Source: Streptomyces sp. WP-1 (GTDB lineage Bacteria > Actinomycetota > Actinomycetes > Streptomycetales > Streptomycetaceae). From it: a stretch of 64,000 nucleotides of DNA. Shown here piece by piece: positions 8,038 through 16,742 of this stretch (its first letter is position 1; each line of letters begins with the position of its first letter). The DNA is taken from the NCBI RefSeq assembly GCF_030450125.1, contig NZ_CP123923.1, positions 1,178,001 through 1,242,000 on the forward strand. The letters run 5' to 3'. Below the pieces are notes generated by a model. That model did not search any database and was not told where the DNA came from. It saw only the letters and a list, made by a program, of their open reading frames with translations. The position numbers and the translations under genes are program-made.

Positions 8038-9382
8038 CCTCACGGACGGCCGGATCGTCGTCGTGGGCGCCTCGCTGGCCGGGCTGCGGGCCGCGGAGGC
8101 GCTGCGCGAGCAGGGTTTCACCGGCTCCCTGACCGTCGTCGGGGACGAGCCCCATCCGCCGTACGACCGCCCGCCGCTGTCCAAGCAGGTGCTGCTGGGC
8201 GTCGCACCGGCCGACTCCACCGGGCTGCCGACGCGCCGCGACCCCGAGGCGCAGTGGGTGCTCGGGGTGCGGGCCACCGGCCTGGACACGCTGGGCAAGC
8301 GGGTGCTGCTCGACAACGGGGAGTCACTGCCGTACGACCGGGTGCTGATCGCCACCGGGACCCGCGCCCGGCCCTGGCCGAACCCGAAGGAGGCCGCGCT
8401 GGACGGCGTCTGCACCGTGCGCACCCGGGAGGACGCGGCGGGGCTCGCGGCCCGGCTGGACGCGGGGCCCCGGCGGGTGCTGGTGATCGGCGGCGGGTTC
8501 ACCGGCTCCGAGATCGCCTCGGCCTGCCGGGAACGCGGTCTGGAGGTCACGGTCACCGAGCGCGGCCCCGCGCCCCTGGTCGGCGCGCTCGGCGGCACCC
8601 TGTCCAAGCTCGCGGCCGTGATGCAACGCGGCCACGGCGTGGACCTGCGCACCGGGGTGACGGTGACCAGGCTGCTCGGCGAGAAGACCTTCACCGGCGT
8701 GGAGCTGTCCGACGGCAACCAGGTGGACGCTGATGTGTGCGTGGTGGCGCTCGGCGCGGTGCGCAATGTGGAGTGGCTGGCGGACTCCGGGCTCGCGGCG
8801 GGCCCGCGCGGGGTGGCCTGCGACGCCGGGTGCCGGGCCTTCACCATGTACGGCATCGTCACCGACGACGTCTTCGTGGCCGGCGACGTCTCCCGCTTCC
8901 CGCACCCGCTCTTCGGCTACCAGCTGCTGTCCCTGGAGCACTGGGGCAACGCGGTCACCCAGGCCGAGGTGGCCGCGCACAACATGGTCAACCCGGGACC
9001 GCTGCGCCGCCCGCACCTGGCCCTGCCGACGTTCTGGTCCTCACAGTTCGGGCTCAACATCAAGTCGGTGGGAGTGCCCACCTACTCCGACCACGTGGTC
9101 ATCGCGCAGGGCTCCCTGGAGGCGCGCCGGCTCGCCATGGTCTACGGCTACCGGGGCCGGGTCACCGCCGCCGTCACCGTCGACATGGCCAAGTCGCTCG
9201 ACTACTACCAGCACCTGATCGAGACCGGCGCGCCGTTCCCGCCGCCGCCGGGCGCCGCCGACCGGGCCATCGCGGCCGAGATCCCGATCCCCTCCGACGT
9301 ACCGGACCCGTCGGTGCTGTCCCACGGCCCGACGGTCGCACTGACCGGCTATCTGCCGGACCGCCGGCTGACGGTGGTATAG
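8027..9382 (+). CDS. FAD-dependent ferredoxin reductase
   Basis: NAD(P)H-dependent flavoprotein (451 aa) of the rubredoxin/putidaredoxin reductase type. Two dinucleotide-binding folds are visible: VVVGASLAGLRAAEALR near residue 10 for FAD and VLVIGGGFTGSEIASACRE near 151 for NAD(P), and a DDVFVAGDVSRF segment near 280 that contacts FAD. GTG start at 8027 overlaps the ferredoxin gene. With the ferredoxin and P450 it makes a complete three-component monooxygenase in one operon. The C-terminal 60 residues extend slightly beyond shorter homologues. Confidence 0.92.
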   Translation: MPDDLTDGRIVVVGASLAGLRAAEALREQGFTGSLTVVGDEPHPPYDRPPLSKQVLLGVAPADSTGLPTRRDPEAQWVLGVRATGLDTLGKRVLLDNGESLPYDRVLIATGTRARPWPNPKEAALDGVCTVRTREDAAGLAARLDAGPRRVLVIGGGFTGSEIASACRERGLEVTVTERGPAPLVGALGGTLSKLAAVMQRGHGVDLRTGVTVTRLLGEKTFTGVELSDGNQVDADVCVVALGAVRNVEWLADSGLAAGPRGVACDAGCRAFTMYGIVTDDVFVAGDVSRFPHPLFGYQLLSLEHWGNAVTQAEVAAHNMVNPGPLRRPHLALPTFWSSQFGLNIKSVGVPTYSDHVVIAQGSLEARRLAMVYGYRGRVTAAVTVDMAKSLDYYQHLIETGAPFPPPPGAADRAIAAEIPIPSDVPDPSVLSHGPTVALTGYLPDRRLTVV

Positions 9383-9406
9383 CCCGCCCCGATTCGAGGA
9401 GCCGAC

Positions 9407-10588
9407 ATGGACCCCGGCACCCTGCTGGCCAGGATCACCGACTACGCCAGCCGCCCCGACCCCTACCCCCTGTACGCGGAGCTGCGGGAGGCCGGCCCGG
9501 TCGTCCCGCAGGCCGACGGCAGCCTGCTGATCGGCGGCTATCACGAGGTCGCCGCGCTGCTGCACGATCCGCGGATGAGCGCCGATCCCCGCACCCGGGG
9601 CCTGGAGACCGCCAAGCCGCCGTTCCTGCGCCTGGACGACCCGGAGCACCACCGGCTGCGCACGCTGGCCATGCGGCCGTTCGGCCCGCCGCACACACCG
9701 CACCGGGTGGACGGGATGCGCGCCGAGATCGAGAACATCACCAAGGAACTGCTGGCGCCGTTCGAGTCGGGCGGGCAGGTCGATGTCGTGGACGACTTCG
9801 CCTATCCGCTGCCGGTCTCGGTGATCTGCCGGCTGCTCGGGGTGCCGCACGAGGACGAACCGCTCTTCCGCGCCTGGTCGGACACGCTGGTGGCGTCCGC
9901 CGACGTACGGCCGGACGCGAGTTCGGCACCGCGCGACGAGGCGGAGCGGGCCCGCCAGGAGATGGGCGGATATCTGGTGGGCCTGGCCGAGCAGCGCCGT
10001 GACGACCCGCGCGACGACCTCCTGTCCGCGTTCGTCTCCGAGCCCGACCCCGAGTTGCGGCTCAGCCGGGAGGAACTCGCCGAAACGGCCGTGCTGTTGC
10101 TGATCGCCGGGCACGAGACCACGGTCAACCTCATCACCAACGGGGTCCTGACCCTGCTGCGCCATCCCGGGGAACTGGACCGGCTGCGCCGCGAACCCGA
10201 GCTGATGCCGAGGGCGGTGGAGGAACTGCTGCGCTACGAGCCGCCGGTGCACATGCGCGAGCGCATCCCGCTCGCCGACTTCGACGTCGCCGGCACCACG
10301 CTGCCGCGCGGCTCCTCCGTGTTCCTGGCCCTGGCCTCGGGCAACCGGGACCCGCGCCGCTTCACCGATCCCGACCGCTTCGACCCGGCCCGCGCCGACA
10401 ACGAGCACCTCGGCTTCGGCTCCGGTATCCACCTCTGCTACGGCGCCCCGCTCGCCCGTCTGGAGGCGCAGTCCGCGCTGACGGCGCTGCTCCCCCGGCT
10501 GGGCACGGCGGAACTGGCCGAGGACCCGCCGCCGTACCGGCAGAACGCGATGCTGCGGGGACCCCGCCATCTGACGCTGCGGTTCTGA
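9407..10588 (+). CDS. Cytochrome P450 monooxygenase
   Basis: Soluble haem-thiolate oxygenase (393 aa). Canonical features are all present: the I-helix LLIAGHETT near residue 232, the K-helix ExxR in EELLRYEPP near 273, and the haem-binding FGSGIHLCYGAPLARLEA near 340 with the cysteine ligand. ATG at 9407 follows a GGAG-like ribosome binding site. Third gene of the ferredoxin-reductase-P450 operon. Substrate unknown; the divergent membrane hydroxylase suggests both may act on a related hydrophobic compound, but this is only inference. Confidence 0.95.
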   Translation: MDPGTLLARITDYASRPDPYPLYAELREAGPVVPQADGSLLIGGYHEVAALLHDPRMSADPRTRGLETAKPPFLRLDDPEHHRLRTLAMRPFGPPHTPHRVDGMRAEIENITKELLAPFESGGQVDVVDDFAYPLPVSVICRLLGVPHEDEPLFRAWSDTLVASADVRPDASSAPRDEAERARQEMGGYLVGLAEQRRDDPRDDLLSAFVSEPDPELRLSREELAETAVLLLIAGHETTVNLITNGVLTLLRHPGELDRLRREPELMPRAVEELLRYEPPVHMRERIPLADFDVAGTTLPRGSSVFLALASGNRDPRRFTDPDRFDPARADNEHLGFGSGIHLCYGAPLARLEAQSALTALLPRLGTAELAEDPPPYRQNAMLRGPRHLTLRF

Positions 10589-10636
10589 CGGCTCGTGCCC
10601 CTCCCGGTGGCGGCGTCGGGCTGAGACGATCGGCCC

Positions 10637-11290
10637 ATGGCTGAGATCATCTTGATGTCCGATCCGAAGGTCGCCGCCGTGCCCGTGCGGGAGTGCGGTG
10701 AGCGGCTGGTGGATGTGCGCCGTGACGGCCGGCTGCGGATCGACGCGCGCAAGGTGGACGGGGACGGAGCGTACGCCCGGCTGCGCGAGGGTGTGTTCGA
10801 ACGGCTGCTCAAGGCACAGGAGTTGCTGCCCGAGGGGCTGCGGCTGCTCTTCGTCGAGGGGTACCGGCCGCCGTCCCTCCAGCGACGCTATTTCGAGGAG
10901 TACCGCGCGGAGTTGAGCGCCGCCCACCCCGACTGGCCCACCGAGCTGGTGCGTTCGGCGGCGAGCCGCTACGTCTCGCCGCCCGAGATCGCGCCGCACA
11001 GCGCCGGGGCGGCCGTCGATCTCACGCTCGTCGACGCCGACGGCCAGGAACTGGACATGGGAACGGCGATGAACGCCGACCCGGAGGCCAGCGCGGGCGC
11101 CTGCTACACCAGGGCCGCCGACATCAGCGACACGGCCCGCGCCCACCGCGACATCCTGACCTCGGCCCTGACCGCCGCCGGCCTGGTGAACTACCCCACG
11201 GAATGGTGGCATTGGTCGTACGGCGACCGGTACTGGGCCCTGACGACGGGGGCTCCGGCGGCACTCTACGGCCCGAGGGACCTCGGGTAG
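10637..11290 (+). CDS. D-Ala-D-Ala dipeptidase, VanX-like (M15D family)
   Basis: Zinc dipeptidase (217 aa) that hydrolyses D-alanyl-D-alanine. Metal and catalytic residues line up with VanX: GYRP (Arg77), HSAGAAVD (His121, Asp128) and EWWH (Glu189, His192). No signal peptide, so cytosolic, as for VanX. No vanH, vanA or vanRS gene lies nearby, so a role in dipeptide turnover or D-Ala recycling is at least as likely as glycopeptide resistance. Monocistronic by context. Confidence 0.9.
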   Translation: MAEIILMSDPKVAAVPVRECGERLVDVRRDGRLRIDARKVDGDGAYARLREGVFERLLKAQELLPEGLRLLFVEGYRPPSLQRRYFEEYRAELSAAHPDWPTELVRSAASRYVSPPEIAPHSAGAAVDLTLVDADGQELDMGTAMNADPEASAGACYTRAADISDTARAHRDILTSALTAAGLVNYPTEWWHWSYGDRYWALTTGAPAALYGPRDLG

Positions 11291-11302
11291 CGCGGCGGGC
11301 GG

Positions 11303-11578
11303 ATGCCGCTCGTCCCGGTCGCGCCGGTGATCTCCGCCCGCCTGCGGTCCCCCGGGGGTCTCCGGTGGCGGGAGCCGGGAGCGGGGAGACAAGGTGCGGC
11401 CGACGTTCGTCCCCTCGCCCTGCGGGACCGGCTGATCCGCGAGGGCGACGCGCCGACCCCGGACAACCCGTACGACGTCCACACCCTCAAGAGCAGCCAC
11501 TGCGGGTGGCTCGTCGCACCGGCCCCGGCGGCCCGGGTGCCGGCCGGGACCGGCGCGCCGGCGGTCGGGACCGCCTGA
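11303..11578 (+). CDS. Small protein of unknown function
   Basis: A 91-codon frame. Its second half (from about 11410) has G or C at every third position for more than 30 codons and encodes an acidic, polar stretch containing RDRLIREGDAP and NPYDVHTLKSSHCGW, which looks like real protein. The first half has weaker coding bias, so the true start may be later, or the 5' part may be decayed. It lies 12 bp after the VanX-like gene and convergent with the thioesterase gene. I do not recognise the family. Confidence 0.45.
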   Translation: MPLVPVAPVISARLRSPGGLRWREPGAGRQGAADVRPLALRDRLIREGDAPTPDNPYDVHTLKSSHCGWLVAPAPAARVPAGTGAPAVGTA

Positions 11579-11603
11579 GCCGCCGCCCGACCGCGCGCGG
11601 GCC

Positions 11604-12353
11604 TCAGGCCGTCAGCCGGGTCCGCAGGAGTTCCGACAGTTCGGGGATCTGCTCGGAGAGGTAGAAGTGGCCGCCGGGGAAGATCCGCAGGTCGAAGGGG
11701 CCGGTGGTGTGGCCGCGCCAGGCGTGGGCCTCCTCGGGGGTGACGCGGGGGTCCGAGTCGCCGGTGAGGGCGGTGATGGGGGTGGCGATGACGGTGGCGG
11801 GCGTGGCCCGGTAGGTCTCGACGGCGGTGTAGTCGCTGCGCAGGGCGGGGAGGATCATCCGGACGATCTCCTCGTCGTCCAGGAGCCGGGCGTCCGTGCC
11901 GCTGAGCCGCCGCATCTCGGTGATGATGCCGTCGTCGTCCCGCTGGTGCACGTTCTCGCCCGCGTAGGCGGACGGGGCGCGGCGCGCGGAGGCGAAGAGG
12001 TGGACGGGGCCCTCGCCGTCGCGTTCGAAGCGGCGGGCCACCTCGAAGGCGACGATGGCTCCCATGCTGTGCCCGAAGAACGTCAACGGGCGGTCCGCGT
12101 ACGGCTGTAGCGCCTCGTGCGCGCGGTCCGCCAGCTCCGCGATGGTCTCGATGCCCTTCTCCGCGTGCCGGTCCTGACGTCCCGGGTACTGCACCGCGAC
12201 CACGTCGGCCACGCCGCGCAGGGCTGCGGAGAGCGGGAAGTAGAAGGTCGCCGAGCCGCCGGCGTGCGGGAAGCACACCAGCCGGGCGGGCGTCCGCGGC
12301 GCCGGGTGGAAGCGGCGCACCCACGGGTCGCCGGTCGGGCAGGCTGTCGTCAC
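11604..12353 (-). CDS. Type II thioesterase (alpha/beta hydrolase)
   Basis: Editing thioesterase (249 aa) of the kind that removes misprimed or stalled acyl groups from PKS/NRPS carrier proteins. The typical N-terminal FPHAGGSATFYFPLS near residue 28, nucleophile elbow GHSMG near 93, Asp in ALTGDSDPRV near 199 and His in FPGGHFYL near 225 make the complete triad. GTG start at 12353. No polyketide or nonribosomal peptide synthetase is in the window, so it probably acts in trans on a distant cluster or is a relic. Confidence 0.9.
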   Translation of the reverse strand: MTTACPTGDPWVRRFHPAPRTPARLVCFPHAGGSATFYFPLSAALRGVADVVAVQYPGRQDRHAEKGIETIAELADRAHEALQPYADRPLTFFGHSMGAIVAFEVARRFERDGEGPVHLFASARRAPSAYAGENVHQRDDDGIITEMRRLSGTDARLLDDEEIVRMILPALRSDYTAVETYRATPATVIATPITALTGDSDPRVTPEEAHAWRGHTTGPFDLRIFPGGHFYLSEQIPELSELLRTRLTA

Positions 12354-12432
12354 GGTGTGCTCCAGGGGCCAGGAGAAGGGGTGGGGCAGGATCCCTCGCC
12401 GGGGTCCGGCCGAGGGCGCTCGGCGAACCCGG

Positions 12433-12861
12433 TCAGGCGGTCAACCAGCCCTTTTCCCGGGCCAGTTCGACGACACGCTCCCTGACCTGGCGGATCTGCG
12501 CGGCCGTGAGGGAGTCGACCGAGGTGACCAGGACCTCGGTCAGCTCGGTGCGGAAGCGGCCCGCGCCGGTGCCCTCGCCGGACGGCGCGGCGGCGGGGCG
12601 TTCGGCGGTGGCGGAGCCGTCGGAGAAGACCGGGCGGTTGGGCAGGCGGTGCGAGGAGGGCTGGTAGACCAGCCGGATCTGGGAGGCCTTCGGGCCCTTC
12701 TCCCCTCTCTCCATGTGGAATTCGACCTCGCTGCCCTCGTGGTAGAGGTACTTCTCGTCCAGCAGATCGTTCGCGTGCATGAAGACGTCCTCGCCCGGTT
12801 CGGAAGGGGCGATGAACCCGTATCCGCGGACCTCGTCGAAACGCAGCACCTTGCCGGTCAT
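12433..12861 (-). CDS. Cold-shock-domain RNA-binding protein with C-terminal extension
   Basis: Protein of 142 aa: an N-terminal cold-shock OB-fold (residues 1-65; GKVLRFDEVRGYGFIAP and DVFMHANDL carry RNP-like motifs in variant form) followed by a linker and a C-terminal helical segment of about 45 residues ending AREKGWL. It probably binds single-stranded RNA or DNA as a chaperone. Start ATG at 12861 chosen since the domain begins MTGKV. The extension makes it about twice the usual 67-residue Csp length, a form common in actinomycetes. Confidence 0.85.
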   Translation of the reverse strand: MTGKVLRFDEVRGYGFIAPSEPGEDVFMHANDLLDEKYLYHEGSEVEFHMERGEKGPKASQIRLVYQPSSHRLPNRPVFSDGSATAERPAAAPSGEGTGAGRFRTELTEVLVTSVDSLTAAQIRQVRERVVELAREKGWLTA

Positions 12862-12956
12862 CAGCACAGCCCACACACCTCCAGCAACACCAGCACAACG
12901 ACAACGCAGGTGAACTTACACAGCTTCGGCCCCGGTTTCGACCCCGGGGAGGGACC

Positions 12957-13604
12957 TCACCGCGGTAGCGCGAGCCGCACCGTGCGCCCCGGCCGCACCG
13001 TCACCACCCGGCCCGTGAGGCGTACGTCGACGGGGGCGCCCATCGAGGGTGCCGGCCATCGCGCCGAGGTGGATGCCCTCGCCGGTGGTGCCGCCCTGGA
13101 TGTCGGCGATGTCGCCGCGCAGCGTCTCCTGGACGTGGTGCCAGGCGTCGGCGCGGCGGGCGCGGGTCAGGATCCAGCCGTGCACGAGCCCGCTGAGGGT
13201 GGAGCCGTGGCTGGTGCGGCCCAATGGTCGACGGTCGCGGACCAGATGTCCTCGTCGATGTCGTTCTCCAACTGCCGTAACAGGGAGCGCAGTTCGCGAG
13301 GGGCGAAGAGGTAGGCCAGCATCAGCACGTCGGCCTGCTTGGACGCCCGGTAGCGGTTGACGGTGTCGCCCTCGGCCTCCAGGATCCGGTCCGGGCGCCG
13401 GATGTCGCCGCAGCGTTCGCGGTAGCCGCCCCAGTCCAGTTCGGCGAGGTCGCCGTAGCCCGCGAACTGGCTGATCACCCCGTCGCGCCAGGGCACATGG
13501 AGGGTGTGCGTGACCTCCGCCCAGCGGCCGGTCTCGCCGGGCAGGGACTCCCGCAGCCGCTCCCGTTCGGCCTGGTAGCCGTCGTACTCCCAGGTCGGCC
13601 CGGC
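12957..13604 (-). pseudogene. Decayed glycoside hydrolase family 65 phosphorylase (maltose/trehalose/kojibiose type)
   Basis: Fragments of a GH65 sugar phosphorylase in at least two frames. From 13604 down, one frame reads through WRDGVISQFAGYGDL, DILEAEGDTVNRYRASKQADVLM-like segments and LFAPRELRSLLRQL, typical of the catalytic (alpha/alpha)6 domain. Near 13224 the reading moves to another frame giving RTSHGSTLSGLVHGWIL and IADIQGGTTGEGIHLGAMAGTL. Sequence for about 70 expected residues is then missing, and a last piece (VDVRLTGRVVTVRPG) from the C-terminal beta domain ends at 12957. The N-terminal half is absent. Clearly non-functional. Confidence 0.85.
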
Positions 13605-13609
13605 CACCG

Positions 13610-15715
13610 TCAGCCCGGGGCCGGCAGATCGGCGAGGATCCGGTCGGGGGTGAGGGGCAGTTCGCGGCAGCGGACGCCGGTGGCGTGGTGGACGGCGTTG
13701 CCGATGGCGGCGGCGGTGCCGACGATGCCGATCTCGCCGATGCCCTTGCTGCCCATGGGGTTGAGGTGGGTGTCGTCCTCGTCGATCCAGTGGGCCTCGA
13801 TGTCGGGCACGTCGGCGTTGGCGGGCACGTGGTAGGAGGCGAGGTCGCACTCGGGGAAGTCGCCGAACGCGGGGTCCAGGGTGCTGCTCTCGGTGAGGGC
13901 CATGCCCAGGCCCATGATCATGGCGCCGGTGAACTGGGAGCGTGCGGTACGGGAGTTGAGGATGTGCCCGGCCGCGAAGACGCCGAGCAGCCGGCGCACC
14001 CGGGTCTCGCCGGTGACGGTGTCGACGGCGACCTCGGCGAAGTGGGCGCCGAACGCGTGCCGGGCGTAGGGGACTTCGGCGTCGGCGCGGCCCGCGGTGT
14101 CGGCGTGCGCTTCGAGCCCGTCGGGGGGCAACGGCCCTTCGCGGACGGTGAGCTGGTCGGCGAGGTCGGCGCAGGCGTCGTGGACGGCCCAGCCCCAGGA
14201 GGCGGTGCCGGTGGAGCCCCCGGCCAGCCAGGCCGGGGGCAGGTCGCTGTGCCCGATCTCGATGCGCACCCGGTCCAGGGTGGTGGCGAGGGTGTCGGCG
14301 GCGATCTGGGCGAGGACGGTACGGGCCCCGGTGCCGATGTCGGTCGCGTTGATGCGCACGGTGAAGGTGCCGTCGGGCAGGGCGCGCGCCGTTGCGGTGG
14401 CCGGGACGGCGGAGGCCGGGTAGGTGGCGGCGGCGACGCCGGTGCCGAGGAGCCAGGGCCCCTCGCGGCGGGCACCCGGGCGCGGATCGCGGCCCTCCCA
14501 GCCGAACCGGCGGGCCCCCTCGCGCAGGCACTGCACCAGATGCCGGCTGCTGAACGGCATGCCGGTGCCCGGCTCGTGCTCGGGCTCGTTGCGGATGCGC
14601 AGCTCCACCGGGTCCATGGCCAGCGCCTCGGCGAGTTCGTCCATGGCGGACTCCAGGGCGTACATGCCGGGCGACTCGCCGGGGGCCCGCATCCAGGAGG
14701 GGCTGGGCACGTCGAGGGCGACCACGCGGTGGAGGGTGCGCAGGCCGGGCGTGGCGTACATGACGCGGGCGGGCACCGCGGCCTGCTCCACGAACTCCCG
14801 CACCCGTGAGGTCTGCGTGGTCACCTCGTGCACCAGCGCGGTCAGCCGCCCGTCCGGGTCGGCGCCGAGGCGCAGCCGGTGCAGGGTGGGCGCGCGATGG
14901 CCGACGACGGTGGGCAGATAGCGGCGGGGGTAGGCGAGGGTGACCGGGCGGGCGGTGCGCAGGGCGGCCATCACGGCGAGGATCAGGTCGGGGCGCGGGG
15001 TGCCCTTGGAGCCGAAACCGCCGCCGACGTGCTCGCTGACCACGGTGACCTTGTCCTCGGGCAGCTCGAACATCTGGGCGAGCACGGCGCGTGCCGTCGT
15101 ACCGCCCTGGCTGGAGGTGTACACCGTGAGCCGGTCGTCGTCCCACCGGGCGGTGGTCGCGTGCGGTTCCATGGGGTGGTTGTGCAGCGGCGGCACCCGG
15201 TAGGCGACGTCGACACGGGTGGCCGCGGCCGCGAAGGCGCCCTCGGGGTCGCCGTGTTCGACACGGCCGGGCAGCCCGGCGTTCGCCTCCTGCGGTTCGT
15301 AGGCCCGCGGATGCTCCTCGCTCAGTTCGAGGTCGTACGGCTCGCTGTCGTAGCGGACGCGCACCAGCCGGGCGGCGGCCCTGGCCGTCTCCGGGGTCTC
15401 GGCGACGACGAGGGCGACGCACCAGCCCCGGTGCGGGACGTGCGGGTCCTGGAGCACGGCGAGGGTGGCGTCCTCGGGTTCGGCGACCTTGGGCGCGTCG
15501 CCGGGGCTGAGGACGGCGAGGACGCCGGGCAGGGCGCGGGCGTCCGAGCTGTCCACCTCGGTGACCCGGCCGCGCACCACGGCGGCGGGCACCGGCCAGG
15601 CGTAGGCGCGGCCGGGCTGCGGATGCTCGGCGGCGTAACGGGCGGCGCCGGTGACCTTCTGCCGCCCCTCCAGGCGCTCGGCGGGGGCGCCGAGGGCGGT
15701 GTCGGTGTGGGGCAT
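13610..15715 (-). CDS. Molybdopterin-binding subunit of xanthine dehydrogenase-family aldehyde oxidoreductase (PaoC/YagR-like)
   Basis: Large catalytic subunit (701 aa) holding the molybdenum cofactor. Motifs: EHVGGGFGSKG near residue 240 (Moco phosphate contact), MRAPGESPGMYALESAMDEL near 340, and GSKGIGEIG near 655 with the glutamate expected to act as general base. Length and subunit order (2Fe-2S, FAD, Moco on the minus strand) match the PaoABC periplasmic aldehyde oxidoreductase group rather than eukaryote-like XDH. Likely oxidises aromatic or other aldehydes to acids. Start ATG at 15715, 31 bp after the FAD subunit stop. Confidence 0.92.
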   Translation of the reverse strand: MPHTDTALGAPAERLEGRQKVTGAARYAAEHPQPGRAYAWPVPAAVVRGRVTEVDSSDARALPGVLAVLSPGDAPKVAEPEDATLAVLQDPHVPHRGWCVALVVAETPETARAAARLVRVRYDSEPYDLELSEEHPRAYEPQEANAGLPGRVEHGDPEGAFAAAATRVDVAYRVPPLHNHPMEPHATTARWDDDRLTVYTSSQGGTTARAVLAQMFELPEDKVTVVSEHVGGGFGSKGTPRPDLILAVMAALRTARPVTLAYPRRYLPTVVGHRAPTLHRLRLGADPDGRLTALVHEVTTQTSRVREFVEQAAVPARVMYATPGLRTLHRVVALDVPSPSWMRAPGESPGMYALESAMDELAEALAMDPVELRIRNEPEHEPGTGMPFSSRHLVQCLREGARRFGWEGRDPRPGARREGPWLLGTGVAAATYPASAVPATATARALPDGTFTVRINATDIGTGARTVLAQIAADTLATTLDRVRIEIGHSDLPPAWLAGGSTGTASWGWAVHDACADLADQLTVREGPLPPDGLEAHADTAGRADAEVPYARHAFGAHFAEVAVDTVTGETRVRRLLGVFAAGHILNSRTARSQFTGAMIMGLGMALTESSTLDPAFGDFPECDLASYHVPANADVPDIEAHWIDEDDTHLNPMGSKGIGEIGIVGTAAAIGNAVHHATGVRCRELPLTPDRILADLPAPG

Positions 15716-15746
15716 GGGTCCTCCTGTCGCCGGAGTGGACGCGCGG

Positions 15747-16742
15747 TCAGGCCACGGCGGGGGCGGGGGTGAGGCGGCCGAGGACGTCGAGGGCGAGGTT
15801 GCGGGCGAGGGGCACCTTGTACGCGTTCTCGTCCAGGGGGCGGGCGGCGGCCAGTTCGAGGTCGACGGCGTGTTCGAGGGCGGCCGGGGTGGGGGCGGCG
15901 CCGCGCAGCGCCTCCTCGGCGTGCCGGGCCCGCCAGGGCTTGTGCGCGAGCCCGCCGAAGGCGAGGCCCACATGCTCGATCGTGCCGCCCGCGAGCCGCA
16001 GCACGACGGCCACGGAGGCGAGGGCGAAGGCGTACGACGCCCGGTCCCGGGCCTTGCGGTAGGCGGAGGGCACCCCCGCCGTGGCGGACGGCAGCAGCAC
16101 GCCGGTGACGATCTCGCCGGGCCGGATCTCGGTGTCCCGCTCGGGGTGCTCGCCGGGCAGCCGGTGGAAGTCGGCCACGGGCATGTTCCGGGTGCCGTCG
16201 ATGCCGTACAGCTCGACCTCGGCGTCCAGCGCGGCGAGGGCGACGGCCATGTCGGAGGGGTGGGTGGCGATGCACCACGCGGACCGGCCGAGAACCGCGT
16301 GGTCGCGGTGGACGCCTTCCAGGGCGCCGCAGCCGCTGCCGGGATCGCGTTTGTTGCAGGGTTTGTCCAGGGCCTGGAAGTAGGGGCAGCGGGTGCGCTG
16401 GAGGAGGTTGCCGCCGGTGGTGGCGGCGTTGCGGAGCTGCCCCGAGGCACCCGCGAGGAGGGCCTGGGAGAGCACCGGGTAGCGGTCGCGTACGCGCGGG
16501 TCGGCGGCGAGGTCGCTGTTGCGGACGGTGGCCCCCGCCCGCAGCGAGCCGTCGGGGAGTTCCTCGATGCCGTCCAGGGGCAGGGCGCCCACGTCGACGA
16601 GGAACGCGGGCTGTTCGACGCCGAGTTTGATCAGGTCGACCAGGTTGGTGCCGCCGGCCAGGTAGCGGGCGCCGGGGTGGGCGGCGTACGCCTCGGCGGC
16701 CTCCTGGAGCGTGCCGGGCCTGAGGTATCCGAAGCCGTTCAC
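15747..16742 (-). CDS. FAD-binding (and 4Fe-4S) subunit of the aldehyde oxidoreductase (PaoB/YagS-like)
   Basis: Medium subunit (331 aa) passing electrons from the Moco subunit's iron-sulfur clusters to FAD. The N-terminal FAD-binding segment YLAGGTNLVDLIKLGVEQP is near residue 27, followed by ATTGGNLLQRTRCPYF near 107. The following cysteines in TRCPYF...PCNKRDPGSGCGAL correspond to the extra 4Fe-4S loop that distinguishes PaoB-type subunits from ordinary XDH FAD subunits. GTG start at 16742 overlaps the stop of the 2Fe-2S subunit gene. Confidence 0.92.
   Translation of the reverse strand: MNGFGYLRPGTLQEAAEAYAAHPGARYLAGGTNLVDLIKLGVEQPAFLVDVGALPLDGIEELPDGSLRAGATVRNSDLAADPRVRDRYPVLSQALLAGASGQLRNAATTGGNLLQRTRCPYFQALDKPCNKRDPGSGCGALEGVHRDHAVLGRSAWCIATHPSDMAVALAALDAEVELYGIDGTRNMPVADFHRLPGEHPERDTEIRPGEIVTGVLLPSATAGVPSAYRKARDRASYAFALASVAVVLRLAGGTIEHVGLAFGGLAHKPWRARHAEEALRGAAPTPAALEHAVDLELAAARPLDENAYKVPLARNLALDVLGRLTPAPAVA

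Noticed and set aside
6046..8862. A 938-codon open frame on the minus strand covering the hydroxylase, GntR and ferredoxin region
   Set aside because: Only the last 278 codons encode the hydroxylase; the rest is antisense or out-of-frame to well-supported genes, which is common in GC-rich DNA.
10637..11290. Vancomycin resistance locus
   Set aside because: Only a VanX-like dipeptidase is present; no vanR, vanS, vanH, ligase or other van gene is near.
9041..11500. An 819-codon minus-strand open frame opposite the P450 and VanX-like genes
   Set aside because: Composition is typical of antisense frames in high-GC DNA, and the plus strand carries clear motif-bearing genes.
11604..12353. Evidence for a polyketide or nonribosomal peptide cluster because of the type II thioesterase
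   Set aside because: No synthase, carrier protein or tailoring cluster occurs anywhere in the window; one thioesterase and two P450s are not enough.
13497..14809. Plus-strand open frames opposite the molybdenum enzyme genes
   Set aside because: The minus strand shows three subunits with all cofactor motifs; the plus-strand frames have no recognisable domains and GC-skewed composition.
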